Shown here piece after piece: positions 40,025 through 48,372 of a stretch of 64,000 nt of DNA. How positions within the stretch are numbered: the stretch's first letter is position 1; every line of letters begins with the position of its first letter. Source of the DNA: Solirubrobacter sp963792915 (GTDB lineage: Bacteria > Actinomycetota > Thermoleophilia > Solirubrobacterales > Solirubrobacteraceae); contig CAWBYD010000006.1 of the NCBI GenBank assembly GCA_963792915.1, positions 496,001 through 560,000 on the forward strand, written 5' to 3'. The notes beneath the pieces were generated by a model. It saw nothing but the letters and a program-made list of their open reading frames with translations. It had not been told where the DNA came from and did not search any database. The position numbers and the translations under genes are program-made.

Positions 40025-40474
40025 GTGCGGCCCGTGCAGGCGAGCATCGTCGTCAAGGGGCGGACGGTCGAGGCCGAGCAACTCTGGTACGACAGGCACC
40101 GCTGGGCGTCGTGGATCGACGGCTTCGGCCACGTCGCCAAGCTCGACGACCACTGGCCGCAGAGCGGCGCCAAGCGCCTGTGGGACTCGCGCCCGGGCGG
40201 GCGCGGCCGCGTGCTCGAGATCGTGACCCGCTACGAGGTCCGCAGCGGCCAGGAGCTGCGGGTCGAGGACGAGAGGATCGCGGGCGTCGAGCGCGTGACG
40301 TTCGAGCCGGGCGAGGACAGCACGCGGATCACCCTGGCGCTCGAGGTCGAGCCCAAGGCGCGGCTCGCGCCGCTGCGCCGGATGCTGCTGCGCCGCTCGC
40401 TCGAGGACTCGCTGCGGCGGACGCTCGCGCGCTTCTCCGTGGAACTTGCGGCGGAGCGGCAGTTCGGGAGCTAG
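40025..40474 (+). CDS. SRPBCC (START-like/polyketide cyclase-type) protein
   Basis: 149 aa with the helix-grip layout: VQASIVVKGRTVEAEQLWYD, DRHRWASWIDGFGHVAKLDD and a C-terminal helix LRRMLLRRSLEDSLRRTLAR. Members bind hydrophobic ligands. GTG start seven bases after TACACT (40012-40017). Ligand unknown; next come fatty-acid genes. Confidence 0.7.
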   Translation: MRPVQASIVVKGRTVEAEQLWYDRHRWASWIDGFGHVAKLDDHWPQSGAKRLWDSRPGGRGRVLEIVTRYEVRSGQELRVEDERIAGVERVTFEPGEDSTRITLALEVEPKARLAPLRRMLLRRSLEDSLRRTLARFSVELAAERQFGS

Positions 40475-40484
40475 GGTCCGAGTC

Positions 40485-41360
40485 ATGTTCGTCTTCAAAG
40501 CGGCGGTCGTGGGCGCCGGGGTCATGGGCGGCGAGATCGCTCAGGTCATCGCCTCCGCGGGCGTGCCCGTCCTGCTCAAGGACGTCGATCAGCGGTTCGT
40601 GGACGCAGGGCTCGAGAAGGCCCGCGACGTGACCGTCAAGCAGGGCGCGAAGCTCGTCGAGAAGGGCAAGCTCACCGCCGAGCAGGCCAACGCGCAGACC
40701 GAGCGCGTGCTGTCGCTGATCACGCCGGCGACGACCTATGACGGCTTCGGCGACGTCGACTTCGCGATCGAGGCCGTGCCCGAGAAGCTGGACAGCAAGC
40801 ACGAGGTGTTCGCCGACCTCGACGCCGCCACGCCCGGCCACGCGATCCTGGCCTCCAACACGTCCGGGCTCTCGATCACCGAGATCGGCGAGATCACGCA
40901 GCGCCCGGACCGCGTCGTCGGCTTCCACTTCTTCTGGCCGGCCGCGCGGATGCGGCTGATCGAGATCGTCGAGGGCGACGACACGGCCCCCGAGACCGCG
41001 CAGACCGCGGCCAACTTCGCCCAGCAGATCCGCAAGGTCCCGGTGCGCTGCGCCGAGTGCCCGGGCTTCGTCGTCAACCGCATCCTCGTCAGCACCGCCT
41101 CCGAGGTGTGGCGCTACCAGGACGAGACGGGCGCGTCGCCGGAGGAGATCGACGAGTACGTGCGCGAGCGCGTGAACATGCCGATGGGCCCGTTCCGGGT
41201 CGCGGACATGTCGGGCCTGGACACGACGCTGAAGGTCGCCCGCGACCTCGCCGACGCCTACGGCGACCGCTTCTACGTGCACCGGCGCATGGAGGAGCTG
41301 GTCTCGGAGGGTCATCTCGGCGCCAAGAGCGGGAAGGGGTTCTATGACCACGGTCGATGA
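40485..41360 (+). CDS. 3-hydroxyacyl-CoA dehydrogenase
   Basis: 291 aa, NAD-dependent. Rossmann motif AVVGAGVMGGEIAQVIASAG; catalytic His in VVGFHFFWPAARMRLIEIVE; substrate Ser/Asn in LASNTSGLSITEIG; one C-terminal 3HCDH domain from about residue 190 (CPGFVVNRILVSTASEVWRY). The ATG is seven bases after TAGGGT (40472-40477). It overlaps the next gene by 17 bases. That gene starts with another 3HCDH C-terminal domain, so the pair seems to form one split enzyme. Confidence 0.9.
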   Translation: MFVFKAAVVGAGVMGGEIAQVIASAGVPVLLKDVDQRFVDAGLEKARDVTVKQGAKLVEKGKLTAEQANAQTERVLSLITPATTYDGFGDVDFAIEAVPEKLDSKHEVFADLDAATPGHAILASNTSGLSITEIGEITQRPDRVVGFHFFWPAARMRLIEIVEGDDTAPETAQTAANFAQQIRKVPVRCAECPGFVVNRILVSTASEVWRYQDETGASPEEIDEYVRERVNMPMGPFRVADMSGLDTTLKVARDLADAYGDRFYVHRRMEELVSEGHLGAKSGKGFYDHGR

Positions 41361-42429
41361 CAGCGTCGTCGAGCGCTTCCAGCTGAAGGCCCTCGTCGAG
41401 GCCTGCCTCGTGGTCGAGGAGGGCATCGCGGGCGTGCGCGACGTCGACATGGGGATGATGCTCGGCACCGGCATGGTCCCGGGGCCGTTCGCGCGCGCTG
41501 ACTTCCGCGGGCTCGACGACGTGCTCGCCGCGCTCGAGCGCGCCGAGGACGCGTGGGGCGAGCACTTCGAGCCGCCGCTGATCCTGCGCCGGCTCGTCGC
41601 CCAGGGGCGGCTGGGCGCGAAGTGCGGCCAGGGCTTCTACCCCTATCCGCAGGTCGAGCCGGGCTACGAGGACGCGGTGGTCAAGCTCGAGCGGCGCGGC
41701 GACGTGGCCGTGCTCTGGCTGGACAACCCGCCCGCCAACTCGCTCGCCCCGGCGGTCATCGAGGGGCTGCGGCGCGCGTGGGACGACATCCAGGGCGCCA
41801 CGCGGGCGATCATCGTCGCCTCCCCGAACCCGACGCTGTTCTGCGCCGGCGCGGACATCAAGGCGTTCACGCAGATGGACGAGACCTCCGGCCGCGCGAT
41901 GCTCGAGAACATCCACGCGCTCGGCCGCGAGTGGGAGCGCTCGCCGATCATGACCATCGCGGCGGTCAACGGCATGGCGCTGGGCGGCGGCTGCGAGCTC
42001 GCGATGGCGTGCGACGTGCGGATCGCCGGCAGCTCGGCCTCGTTCGGCCAGCCGGAGATCAACCTCGGGATCATCCCCGGCTTCGGCGGCACCCAGCGCC
42101 TCGCGCGGCTCGTGGGTCCCGCCAAGGCGCTCGAGATGAACACGATCGGCGATCCGATCTCGGCCGACGACGCCTACGAGTTCGGCCTCGTGAACCGCGT
42201 CGTCGCCGACCACGAGCTGTTCGACACCGCGCTGGCGTGGGGGCGCAGGTTCGCGGGCCAGGCGCCCGTCGCGCTCGAGCAGATCAAGCAGGTCTCGCAC
42301 GCCGGCGACCTCGACGTCGGCCTGGCGGCCGAGCGCGACGCGTTCCTGCACGCGTTCACGTCCGAAGATGCGCGCGAGGGCATCGCGGCGTTCATCGAGA
42401 AGAGGAAGCCGGCATTCAAGGGACGTTGA
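41344..42429 (+). CDS. Fusion of 3HCDH C-terminal domain and enoyl-CoA hydratase
   Basis: 361 aa. Residues 1-100 form a 3HCDH C-terminal domain (FQLKALVEACLVVEEGIAGV; GRLGAKCGQGFYPYP), and residues 105-361 a crotonase domain with oxyanion-hole and catalytic regions intact (FCAGADIKAFTQM; MALGGGCELAMACDVRIAGS; PEINLGIIPGFGGTQRLARL). Typical FadB/FadJ order is hydratase first, then dehydrogenase. Here the order is reversed and split over two genes. Both steps of beta-oxidation (hydration and oxidation) would be covered. Confidence 0.88.
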   Translation: MTTVDDSVVERFQLKALVEACLVVEEGIAGVRDVDMGMMLGTGMVPGPFARADFRGLDDVLAALERAEDAWGEHFEPPLILRRLVAQGRLGAKCGQGFYPYPQVEPGYEDAVVKLERRGDVAVLWLDNPPANSLAPAVIEGLRRAWDDIQGATRAIIVASPNPTLFCAGADIKAFTQMDETSGRAMLENIHALGREWERSPIMTIAAVNGMALGGGCELAMACDVRIAGSSASFGQPEINLGIIPGFGGTQRLARLVGPAKALEMNTIGDPISADDAYEFGLVNRVVADHELFDTALAWGRRFAGQAPVALEQIKQVSHAGDLDVGLAAERDAFLHAFTSEDAREGIAAFIEKRKPAFKGR

Positions 42430-43157
42430 GGCTCGCCGAGCTGATCCGGTCAAGCGGGCCGGTGGTCGCCCTGACCGGCGCCGGGATCTCCGTGCCCTCG
42501 GGCATCCCGGACTTCCGCACGCCCGTGACCGGGGTGTGGGCCAACGTGGACCCCATGGAGGTCGCCCACATCTCCGTCTGGCGGCGCGATCCGGCGCGCT
42601 TCTGGTCGTTCTACGGGCAGCGGTTCGCGAGCCTCGACGGCAAGCGGCCCAACGGCGCGCACCGGGCGCTCGCGGAGCTCGAGGCGCGCGGCCTGCTGGC
42701 GGGCGTGATCACGCAGAACATCGACGGCCTGCACGCGGCCGCCGGTAGCCCCGACCCGATCGAGGTCCACGGCTCGATCCGGACGGCGTCCTGCCTGCTC
42801 TGCCACGCCACGTTCTCGCTCGCCGACACGCGCGAGCGGATCGACCTCGACGAGCACGGCGTCCCGCGCTGCGACTGCGGCGCGCCGCTGAAGCCCGACG
42901 TCGTGCTGTTCGGGGAGTTCCTGCCCGAGCGCGCGATGCTGCGCGCCCAGGCGCTGGCCGAGAGCGCGGGCCTGATGCTCGCCGTCGGCTCCTCGCTGGA
43001 GGTCCATCCGGTGGCCGGGCTGCCGGCGGAGACGCTCGCGCGCGGCGGCCGGCTGGCGATCGTGACGATGGGGTCGACGCCCTACGACCACGCCGCCGAG
43101 GTCAAGCTCTCGGGCGACGTGGTCAGTGAGCTCTCGGCCGTGCTCGAGGCGCTCTAA
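42426..43157 (+). CDS. cobB: Sir2-family NAD-dependent protein deacylase
   Basis: 243 aa. NAD motif VALTGAGISVPSGIPDFRTP, catalytic His in DPIEVHGSIR, QNIDGLH motif (VITQNIDGLHAAAG), zinc Cys in CLLCHATF and CDCGAPLKP, and VVLFGEFLPE. It removes acetyl or other acyl groups from lysine, using NAD. The TTG at 42426 overlaps the upstream stop (TTGA); no better start exists. Its place after beta-oxidation genes suggests control of acyl-CoA metabolism. Confidence 0.9.
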   Translation: MRLAELIRSSGPVVALTGAGISVPSGIPDFRTPVTGVWANVDPMEVAHISVWRRDPARFWSFYGQRFASLDGKRPNGAHRALAELEARGLLAGVITQNIDGLHAAAGSPDPIEVHGSIRTASCLLCHATFSLADTRERIDLDEHGVPRCDCGAPLKPDVVLFGEFLPERAMLRAQALAESAGLMLAVGSSLEVHPVAGLPAETLARGGRLAIVTMGSTPYDHAAEVKLSGDVVSELSAVLEAL

Positions 43158-43987
43158 GCGGCAAACGCTGCGCGCGCCCGCAGCGCGGCCTCCAGCCGCG
43201 CCAGCGCGGCGCTCGCGGACTCCATGCCGGCCGGGTCGAGCGTGCCGGCGCGCGCCGCCGCCGCGGCGGCGGCGACCGCGGGGCTCCAGCCCGCCAGCTC
43301 GGCCAGGCGGTCCGGGAGGTCGCCGAACGCGCGCCAGCCCTCGAGCTCGGCCAGTGCCGCCGTCAGGGCGGCCTCGAGCTGGATCGCGGCCTCGCGGTCG
43401 CGCCCCGCGTCGAGGTCCGCACGTGCGCGCAGCGCGAGCTCCTCGCAGGCGAGCGCCGCGTCGCGGCCGGCCATCAGCGCCGCGAGCCGCTCGGCCGGAC
43501 GGCCCGGCGTGCGGCGCCCGCGGCGCGTCCGGTCAGCCGGCGCCAGCTCACGCGCGGACTCCCAGAGGCCGTCGGCGACCTGCTCGCCGCTGCCGAAGCC
43601 GACGCGGGCGGCGAGCGCCCGGGCCAGGTCGGGGTCGGCCAGCGACGCGTCCGCCGCCGCCACGCGCTGCGCGGCGACCAGGCGCACGAGCACGGACGCG
43701 GCCTCGATCGCCGCCGGCTGCACGTCGCCCGCGAACCAGTCGCGCGCCGCGTCGCCGTCGGCCAGCGGCAGCGCGTCGATCACGGTCACGCGCGTCACCG
43801 GCACCGAGGCGGGCAGCGGCGCGCCCGCGGGCACGCGCCGCGGCGAGCGCGACCACCGGCGCCGGCGCGGCGGCGGGCCGGCGAACTCGGCGACGACGAC
43901 CACCGCGCGCGCGTCATCGCCCGCGAAGCGGCGCACCACGTAGCGGCCGGGAGGCGGGCCGAGCCGGCCCGCGAACTCCCACTGCAC
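43154..43987 (-). CDS. Protein of unknown function, Ala/Arg-rich
   Basis: 277 aa from GTG 43987 (VQWEFAGRLGPPPGRYVVRR). It has a beta-rich first part, then long Ala/Arg/Glu-rich helices (ERLAALMAGRDAALACEELA, LRARADLDAGRDREAAIQLE). No domain recognised. It lies 17 bases after the cell-wall hydrolase gene on the same strand and overlaps the convergent sirtuin gene by four bases. Confidence 0.55.
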   Translation of the reverse strand: MQWEFAGRLGPPPGRYVVRRFAGDDARAVVVVAEFAGPPPRRRRWSRSPRRVPAGAPLPASVPVTRVTVIDALPLADGDAARDWFAGDVQPAAIEAASVLVRLVAAQRVAAADASLADPDLARALAARVGFGSGEQVADGLWESARELAPADRTRRGRRTPGRPAERLAALMAGRDAALACEELALRARADLDAGRDREAAIQLEAALTAALAELEGWRAFGDLPDRLAELAGWSPAVAAAAAAARAGTLDPAGMESASAALARLEAALRARAAFAA

Positions 43988-44004
43988 GAACCGGAAGCGG
44001 CGCG

Positions 44005-46470
44005 CTATCGGTGCTTGGAGACCTTCAGCGCGGCCCGCGACGGGGTGCGCTGGACGGTCGGGTTGTCGATCTTGCCGAGGCGGTTGATGAGGCGGGTCCA
44101 CTGGTTGGGCCGGAGGATCGCACTGATCTGCTTGGCCGCCTTGCTGTCCGCGCTGTACTGCGGGCGGAAGCCGACGTGGATGTGGTCCGCGTGGTCGGGC
44201 AGCGAGAGCGTGTTGTCCGCGTTCTCGAACGTCATCAGCGAGATGATCTGGTGCGGCTTCATCGTCCCCTGGAGCGTCAGTAGGCGCTGGATCACGAGGT
44301 CGGTGATCGAGCCCTTGCCCTGGTGGCCGAGGATCGGGATGCCGTTGACCGCCGCGATGTCCACGGCGGCGCCCGCGGAGTGCTCGGACACGTTGCCCGA
44401 CGTCGTCAGGTAGGAGTGGCCGCACTCGAGCGCCGTGACGGTCGGGTTGAACCCGGAGGCGACGAGGAACTCGAGCGTCGCCAGCACGCGGCGGTCGATC
44501 GCGCCCGCCTTGATGTCCTGGCGCCCGCACGCGTAGATCTGAATCCGCGGGTCGGCCAGCACGCGCGTCTGCAGCGTCTCCTTGCTCATCAGCAGGATCT
44601 GGCCGATGCTCGGCGTCGCCGCGTCCGGGCCGGTGAACGGGCTCTCGCCCTTGGCGCGGTAGATCGCCGTCGACTCGAGCAGCTTCCAGCCGTCCAGGAT
44701 CGGCTTGGGGTCGATGCGCGGCGCGCCACGGCCGGCGGGCCGGATCTCGAAGCGCAGGTACGGGTGCGTCGGCGAGGACGCCTTGCCGATCCGGCCCAGC
44801 ACGGTGCCGGCCGGGATCTGCGAGCCGACCTTCAGGTGCTTGATGACGATCTGGTCGCGCGCCAGCCCGATCGCGCGCGCGGGCGTCAGCGCGCCGTCGA
44901 TGCGGCCGGTGCGCAGGAACTCCTGCTGGGCGCCGCCGGCGACCAGCGCGTTGGCGCGGCTCGGGTGCGCGAACAGGCGCTCCTTGACCGGCGCGGCCAC
45001 GTCCGCGACCGCCGCCGGGTCGGCGGCCGGCGCGACCTGAACGTCCCCCGAAGCCTTCGCGGCGCGCGAGCGCTTGCGCGCGGCCGGCGCCGTGGTGTCC
45101 GACGCCGGCTGGGTCGGCGCGGCGTCGGGCTTCGGCAGCGCCAGCTCCCTGCGGATCTGTGCGGCGTCGAGCTGCTGCGGCTTGGGCGCCGCGTAGAGCG
45201 TCGAGACCTTGGCCAGCTCCCCGTACGTGTACGAGTTGCCGTAGGCGTCCTGCACCTGGACGAACCTGCCGAGCCGCGCGGACTGGCCGATCCTGGTCAC
45301 GCGCGCATCGCCGACCGCGACGACAGGCGAGCCAGCGTCGGCGAAGATCGAGATCCCGCGGCGGTTCGCCGAACTCTCGACCGCGACTGCAGGGTTGTGG
45401 CGCTTGGCCTTGAGGTCCTGCTTTGAGACCTCGTCGGCATACGTGGCGCGCGCGGCGACCGGGAAGCGACCCTCGGTCAGCCCGGTCAAGGACCCGACGA
45501 GGTTGGTCGGCAGCCCGCCGATGACCTGTGCGCGCAGCAGCACCGAGTCCACGTACCAGTCCGCGTGGTTGTAGGCGTAGATCGCGCCGCGGATGTCCTG
45601 TTCGGCGCCCGCGGCCTTCAGGTAGCGCGCCGTGGCGAAGATCGCGTCGACCGGGTTGTAGGGGTCCTTGAAGCCGTCCTGGTTGCCGTCGACCCCGTAC
45701 TGCTTCCAGGTCGCGGGCATGAACTGCATCCAGCCCTCGGCGCCGGCGGTGGACACGTTGAGGTTGCGCCCGTAGTCGGTCTCGATCTCGTTGATAGCCG
45801 CCAGCAGCTCCCAGCGCACGCCGTACTGCGTGCCGGCGGCCTGGTAGATCGGCAGCAGGAACGGCGGGATCCGGAAGCGGTCGATGAAGAAGTCCGGCAC
45901 GCCGATCCTGGCCGGGCCCGGGAGCGCGAGCGTGCGCGTGGGATCGCTCGCCGACGGCGGCGTGGAGTCGGCCTTGTCGGGCGTGGGGGTCGGCGTCGCC
46001 TCCTGGATCTTGCCGCTCAGCGACTCCGTGTTGGCGTTGGTGCCGGTCGCCTGATTGATCGCGCCGTCGACGACCGAGGACGGCGTGTTCTTGTCCTTCT
46101 TGCCCTTGCCCTTGCCCTTGCCCTTGGGGCTCGCGCCCTGCGAGGAGCCGGTGTTGGGCGCCTGCGTGGCGGTCGGGTCGGCGGTCGGCGTGGGCGTGGA
46201 GGTCGGCGCCGGCGTCGCGGTGGCCGTGGGCGTCGGCGTGTTCTCCGCCGATCCCAGGTCCACGATCGAGGCGACGGGCGCGGGCAGGCCCGGGATCTGC
46301 AGCTGGTCGACCGGGGTGCCGGGAGGTACCTCGATCGTGATCGTCAGCTGCTGCCCCGTGATCAGGGTCACGCGCACGTAGTGCATCTCGGCGCTTGCCG
46401 CAGACACGAATACGCCCGCGTAGAACGCGGAGGCGACGAGGGCGATGGCGAAGGGTGTGCGCGAAGTCAT
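44005..46470 (-). CDS. Secreted cell-wall hydrolase: lytic transglycosylase, degenerate M23 and M15-like domains
   Basis: 821 aa. Signal peptide (PFAIALVASAFYAGVFVSAA); a Thr/Pro-rich linker with TPTPT runs; a lytic transglycosylase domain about residues 210-330 (GVRWELLAAINEIETDYGRN, catalytic Glu; GAEGWMQFMPATWKQYGVDG; IYAYNHADWYVDSVL). Then a M23-like domain without the zinc-binding His residues (DAYGNSYTYGELAKV; SPTHPYLRFEIRPAG). A C-terminal M15-like domain follows, with likely zinc ligands in GNVSEHSAGAAVDIAA and DHADHIHVGF. It should cleave peptidoglycan at glycan and peptide bonds. The ATG at 46470 was chosen because the signal peptide starts there. Confidence 0.82.
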   Translation of the reverse strand: MTSRTPFAIALVASAFYAGVFVSAASAEMHYVRVTLITGQQLTITIEVPPGTPVDQLQIPGLPAPVASIVDLGSAENTPTPTATATPAPTSTPTPTADPTATQAPNTGSSQGASPKGKGKGKGKKDKNTPSSVVDGAINQATGTNANTESLSGKIQEATPTPTPDKADSTPPSASDPTRTLALPGPARIGVPDFFIDRFRIPPFLLPIYQAAGTQYGVRWELLAAINEIETDYGRNLNVSTAGAEGWMQFMPATWKQYGVDGNQDGFKDPYNPVDAIFATARYLKAAGAEQDIRGAIYAYNHADWYVDSVLLRAQVIGGLPTNLVGSLTGLTEGRFPVAARATYADEVSKQDLKAKRHNPAVAVESSANRRGISIFADAGSPVVAVGDARVTRIGQSARLGRFVQVQDAYGNSYTYGELAKVSTLYAAPKPQQLDAAQIRRELALPKPDAAPTQPASDTTAPAARKRSRAAKASGDVQVAPAADPAAVADVAAPVKERLFAHPSRANALVAGGAQQEFLRTGRIDGALTPARAIGLARDQIVIKHLKVGSQIPAGTVLGRIGKASSPTHPYLRFEIRPAGRGAPRIDPKPILDGWKLLESTAIYRAKGESPFTGPDAATPSIGQILLMSKETLQTRVLADPRIQIYACGRQDIKAGAIDRRVLATLEFLVASGFNPTVTALECGHSYLTTSGNVSEHSAGAAVDIAAVNGIPILGHQGKGSITDLVIQRLLTLQGTMKPHQIISLMTFENADNTLSLPDHADHIHVGFRPQYSADSKAAKQISAILRPNQWTRLINRLGKIDNPTVQRTPSRAALKVSKHR

Positions 46471-46569
46471 GAGCCGGCTCGAGGGCAACCCACCCCAGCC
46501 GCGACGATGCGCGAACCCGGGACCCCTCGAATGAACGGGCAAGCTATTCCTGCTTTTACGGTGCTGCAA
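46471..46569 (-). promoter_or_regulatory. Promoter and structured leader of the wall-hydrolase gene
   Basis: Minus strand: TTGCAG (46569-46564), 17-base spacer, TAGCTT (46546-46541), start expected near 46534. The leader of about 64 bases contains TCGAGGG paired with CCCTCGA at its other end, enclosing a CGCG-CGCG inner stem. Wall hydrolases in actinobacteria are often under c-di-AMP (ydaO) riboswitches; this leader seems too short for one. Confidence 0.45.
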
Positions 46570-46636
46570 CGATCAACGCTCAATCGTGACGACTCTTGCG
46601 CACTTTCGACGCAGTTGACGCGACTGTCGTTGACAT

Positions 46637-46651
46637 TCAAGTTCAACTTGA
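46637..46651. promoter_or_regulatory. Palindrome TCAAGTTCAACTTGA in a divergent region
   Basis: Perfect inverted repeat, arms of seven bases around one C, directly after TTGACA (46630-46635). It lies between the wall-hydrolase gene and the coiled-coil gene at 46729, and could be a repressor or activator site for the latter. Confidence 0.45.
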
Positions 46652-46728
46652 GCTTCATACCAACCGGACGGTCCGCGCTACGGTAGCGTCAGCAGAGTCT
46701 GCGGTTGATAAATCGAGGTGAAGAGGCT

Positions 46729-47247
46729 ATGGCCGACGAAGACAGCGAGAACCTCCGGGAGAAGTTGAGTCGCCAGGGGGAGGAGGCGCTGGGCAAGATC
46801 GCGTCCGACCTGCTCGAGAATCCGCTGATCAACAGCGCGATCACGCGGGCGTTCTCGGCGCGCGAGAAGGCCGTGCAGGCCCAGGAGGCGGCGATGGGCG
46901 CGCTCAACCTCCCGTCCGCCGCGGACATCGACCGGCTGACGCGCCGCCTGCGCAGCGTCGGCACGCGCATCGAAGGGGTCGAGGAAGGGCTCGACCGCGT
47001 GCAGGAGGGCGTCGACCGCCTCGCCGACCGGCTCGAGTCACTCGGGCGCGACGCCGGACTCGGCGAGCGCCTGGACGCGGTCGAGGGGCAGCTCGCCAAG
47101 CTGCTCGCGGAGGTCGGCTCGATTTCCGGGGCCCTGGATGCCCGCCCCGCCCCGTACCCGCGCGAGCAGGAACGGCTCGCGGTCGACGACCCCGCGCCCA
47201 AGCCGGCGGCGAAGGGGCGAACGGCGAAGAAGCGCGCCGCGAACTAG
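46729..47247 (+). CDS. Coiled-coil protein, phasin-like candidate
   Basis: 172 aa, long amphipathic helices: ENLREKLSRQGEEALGKIAS, LINSAITRAFSAREKAVQAQ and IDRLTRRLRSVGTRIEGVEE. The tail is Lys/Ala/Pro-rich (PAAKGRTAKKRAAN). The build recalls phasins of storage granules, but no PHA genes are in view. A Shine-Dalgarno (GAGG) precedes the ATG. It is followed by a second helical protein with a longer basic tail. Confidence 0.55.
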   Translation: MADEDSENLREKLSRQGEEALGKIASDLLENPLINSAITRAFSAREKAVQAQEAAMGALNLPSAADIDRLTRRLRSVGTRIEGVEEGLDRVQEGVDRLADRLESLGRDAGLGERLDAVEGQLAKLLAEVGSISGALDARPAPYPREQERLAVDDPAPKPAAKGRTAKKRAAN

Positions 47248-47261
47248 AGTGCCTGACCGCC

Positions 47262-47771
47262 ATGGCCAAGAAGGAAAAGAAGAAGGACAAGCAGGCCAGC
47301 CAGGGCGTCGAGCACGACGCCATCGCCGCCGTCCGCGCCGCGGTCGAGCGAACCCTTCAGGTTTCGGCCGAGGGGGCGCAGTCGACCCGCGACCGCACGC
47401 GCGAGATCGTCGAGGAGATCGCGCAAGCCGCAGGACGCATCCGGACCACCATCGAGGACATGCACATCCTCGACGAGATCAAGAACCTGCGCCGCGAGGT
47501 CGAGGCGCTCGCCGCCCGTGTGGCCTCGCTGGAGATCGGCCCCAAGCGCGGCTCGGCGCCCGCGAAGCCCGCGGCCGCCAAGAAGCCGGCAGCCAAGGCC
47601 GCCGCGACCAAGGGCGCGGCGAAGCCGCGCGCCCGCAAGAACGCCGCGAAGAAGCCCGCGGCGCGTAAGACGGCCGCGTCCAAGCGTGCCGCCACGCCGA
47701 AGCCGGCTGCTGCGGCAGCGCCCGAGGCCCCGAAGCCCGCCGCCCCCGAGAGCACCGCGTCCGAGAGCTGA
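47262..47771 (+). CDS. Helical protein with histone H1-like Lys/Ala/Pro tail
   Basis: 169 aa. Residues 1-100 are helical and charged (AIAAVRAAVERTLQVSAEGA; IKNLRREVEALAARVASLEI). From about residue 104 a low-complexity tail of PAAKK/AAKKPA units follows, then an Ala/Pro/Glu end. Such tails bind DNA in bacterial histone-like proteins; phasin-like PhaF also has one, linking granules to the nucleoid. Which applies cannot be told. Confidence 0.6.
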   Translation: MAKKEKKKDKQASQGVEHDAIAAVRAAVERTLQVSAEGAQSTRDRTREIVEEIAQAAGRIRTTIEDMHILDEIKNLRREVEALAARVASLEIGPKRGSAPAKPAAAKKPAAKAAATKGAAKPRARKNAAKKPAARKTAASKRAATPKPAAAAAPEAPKPAAPESTASES

Positions 47772-47776
47772 CGCTG

Positions 47777-48202
47777 ATGGGCAGCACGTTCGACTCGGCC
47801 AAGGAACTGCGGGAGGTGATGGACAAGATCTTCTCCTTGATGGACGCCGATCCGGACATGGGTCCGAAGCTGCGCGATGCCGACACGCCCCAGCGCTTCG
47901 AGTTCACCGACTTCGACATGGTCGTGAACATCCGTGCCGCCCGCCCGGACGAGGACCGCAACCTCGTCTGGGAGTGGTCCGACGACGTCAAGTGGAAGTC
48001 GAAGGTCCAGATGACGATGTCCTCCGAGGTCGCCAACCGCTACTTCCAGGGCAAGGAGAACATCCCGATGGCGGTGGCGCGGCGGCGGATCAAGACCGGC
48101 GGGGACCTCAAGGCCGCGCTGGCGCTGATCCCCGTCACGAAGCCGGTCTACAGCCAGTACCGCGCCTACTTGGAGGCCGAGAAGCCGCAACTGCTGGTTT
48201 GA
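47777..48202 (+). CDS. SCP2-like sterol/lipid-binding protein
   Basis: 141 aa. The strand-helix pattern (FEFTDFDMVVNIRAARPDED, VQMTMSSEVANRYFQGKENI, PMAVARRRIKTGGDLKAALA) resembles the SCP2 lipid-transfer fold. It starts five bases after the preceding stop, so it belongs to the same operon as the two coiled-coil proteins. Ligand unknown. Confidence 0.6.
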   Translation: MGSTFDSAKELREVMDKIFSLMDADPDMGPKLRDADTPQRFEFTDFDMVVNIRAARPDEDRNLVWEWSDDVKWKSKVQMTMSSEVANRYFQGKENIPMAVARRRIKTGGDLKAALALIPVTKPVYSQYRAYLEAEKPQLLV

Positions 48203-48372
48203 CACCCGGAGAGCGCCGCGCTACACCTTGAAACTCCGAAGGTCGGGAAGTGGCGTGTGAACGCTGCAAGGCGTCGCCCAAGACGAACGCCGCCGGCCGA
48301 GGCAGCGGGCCGCATTGCCCGCAGGCGCGGCGGGGCTCTGGTCCCGCCGCTTCCATTACCGTCCCTCACCGC
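48203..48372 (+). promoter_or_regulatory. Gap before the HTH-cyclase gene
   Basis: 170 bases with no convincing gene. TACCGT (48357-48362) ten bases before the ATG at 48373 is the likely -10 box. The frame is open from a GTG at 48250 with several Cys (CERCKASPK; HCPQA), but no ribosome binding site supports that longer form. Confidence 0.35.

Noticed and set aside
46471..46600. ydaO-type c-di-AMP riboswitch
   Set aside because: Expected from gene function, but the leader is too short and I could not place the conserved motifs.
48250..48372. Cys-containing N-terminal extension or separate small protein (CERCKASPK)
   Set aside because: No ribosome binding site, low complexity, and a -10 box for the ATG at 48373 lies inside it.
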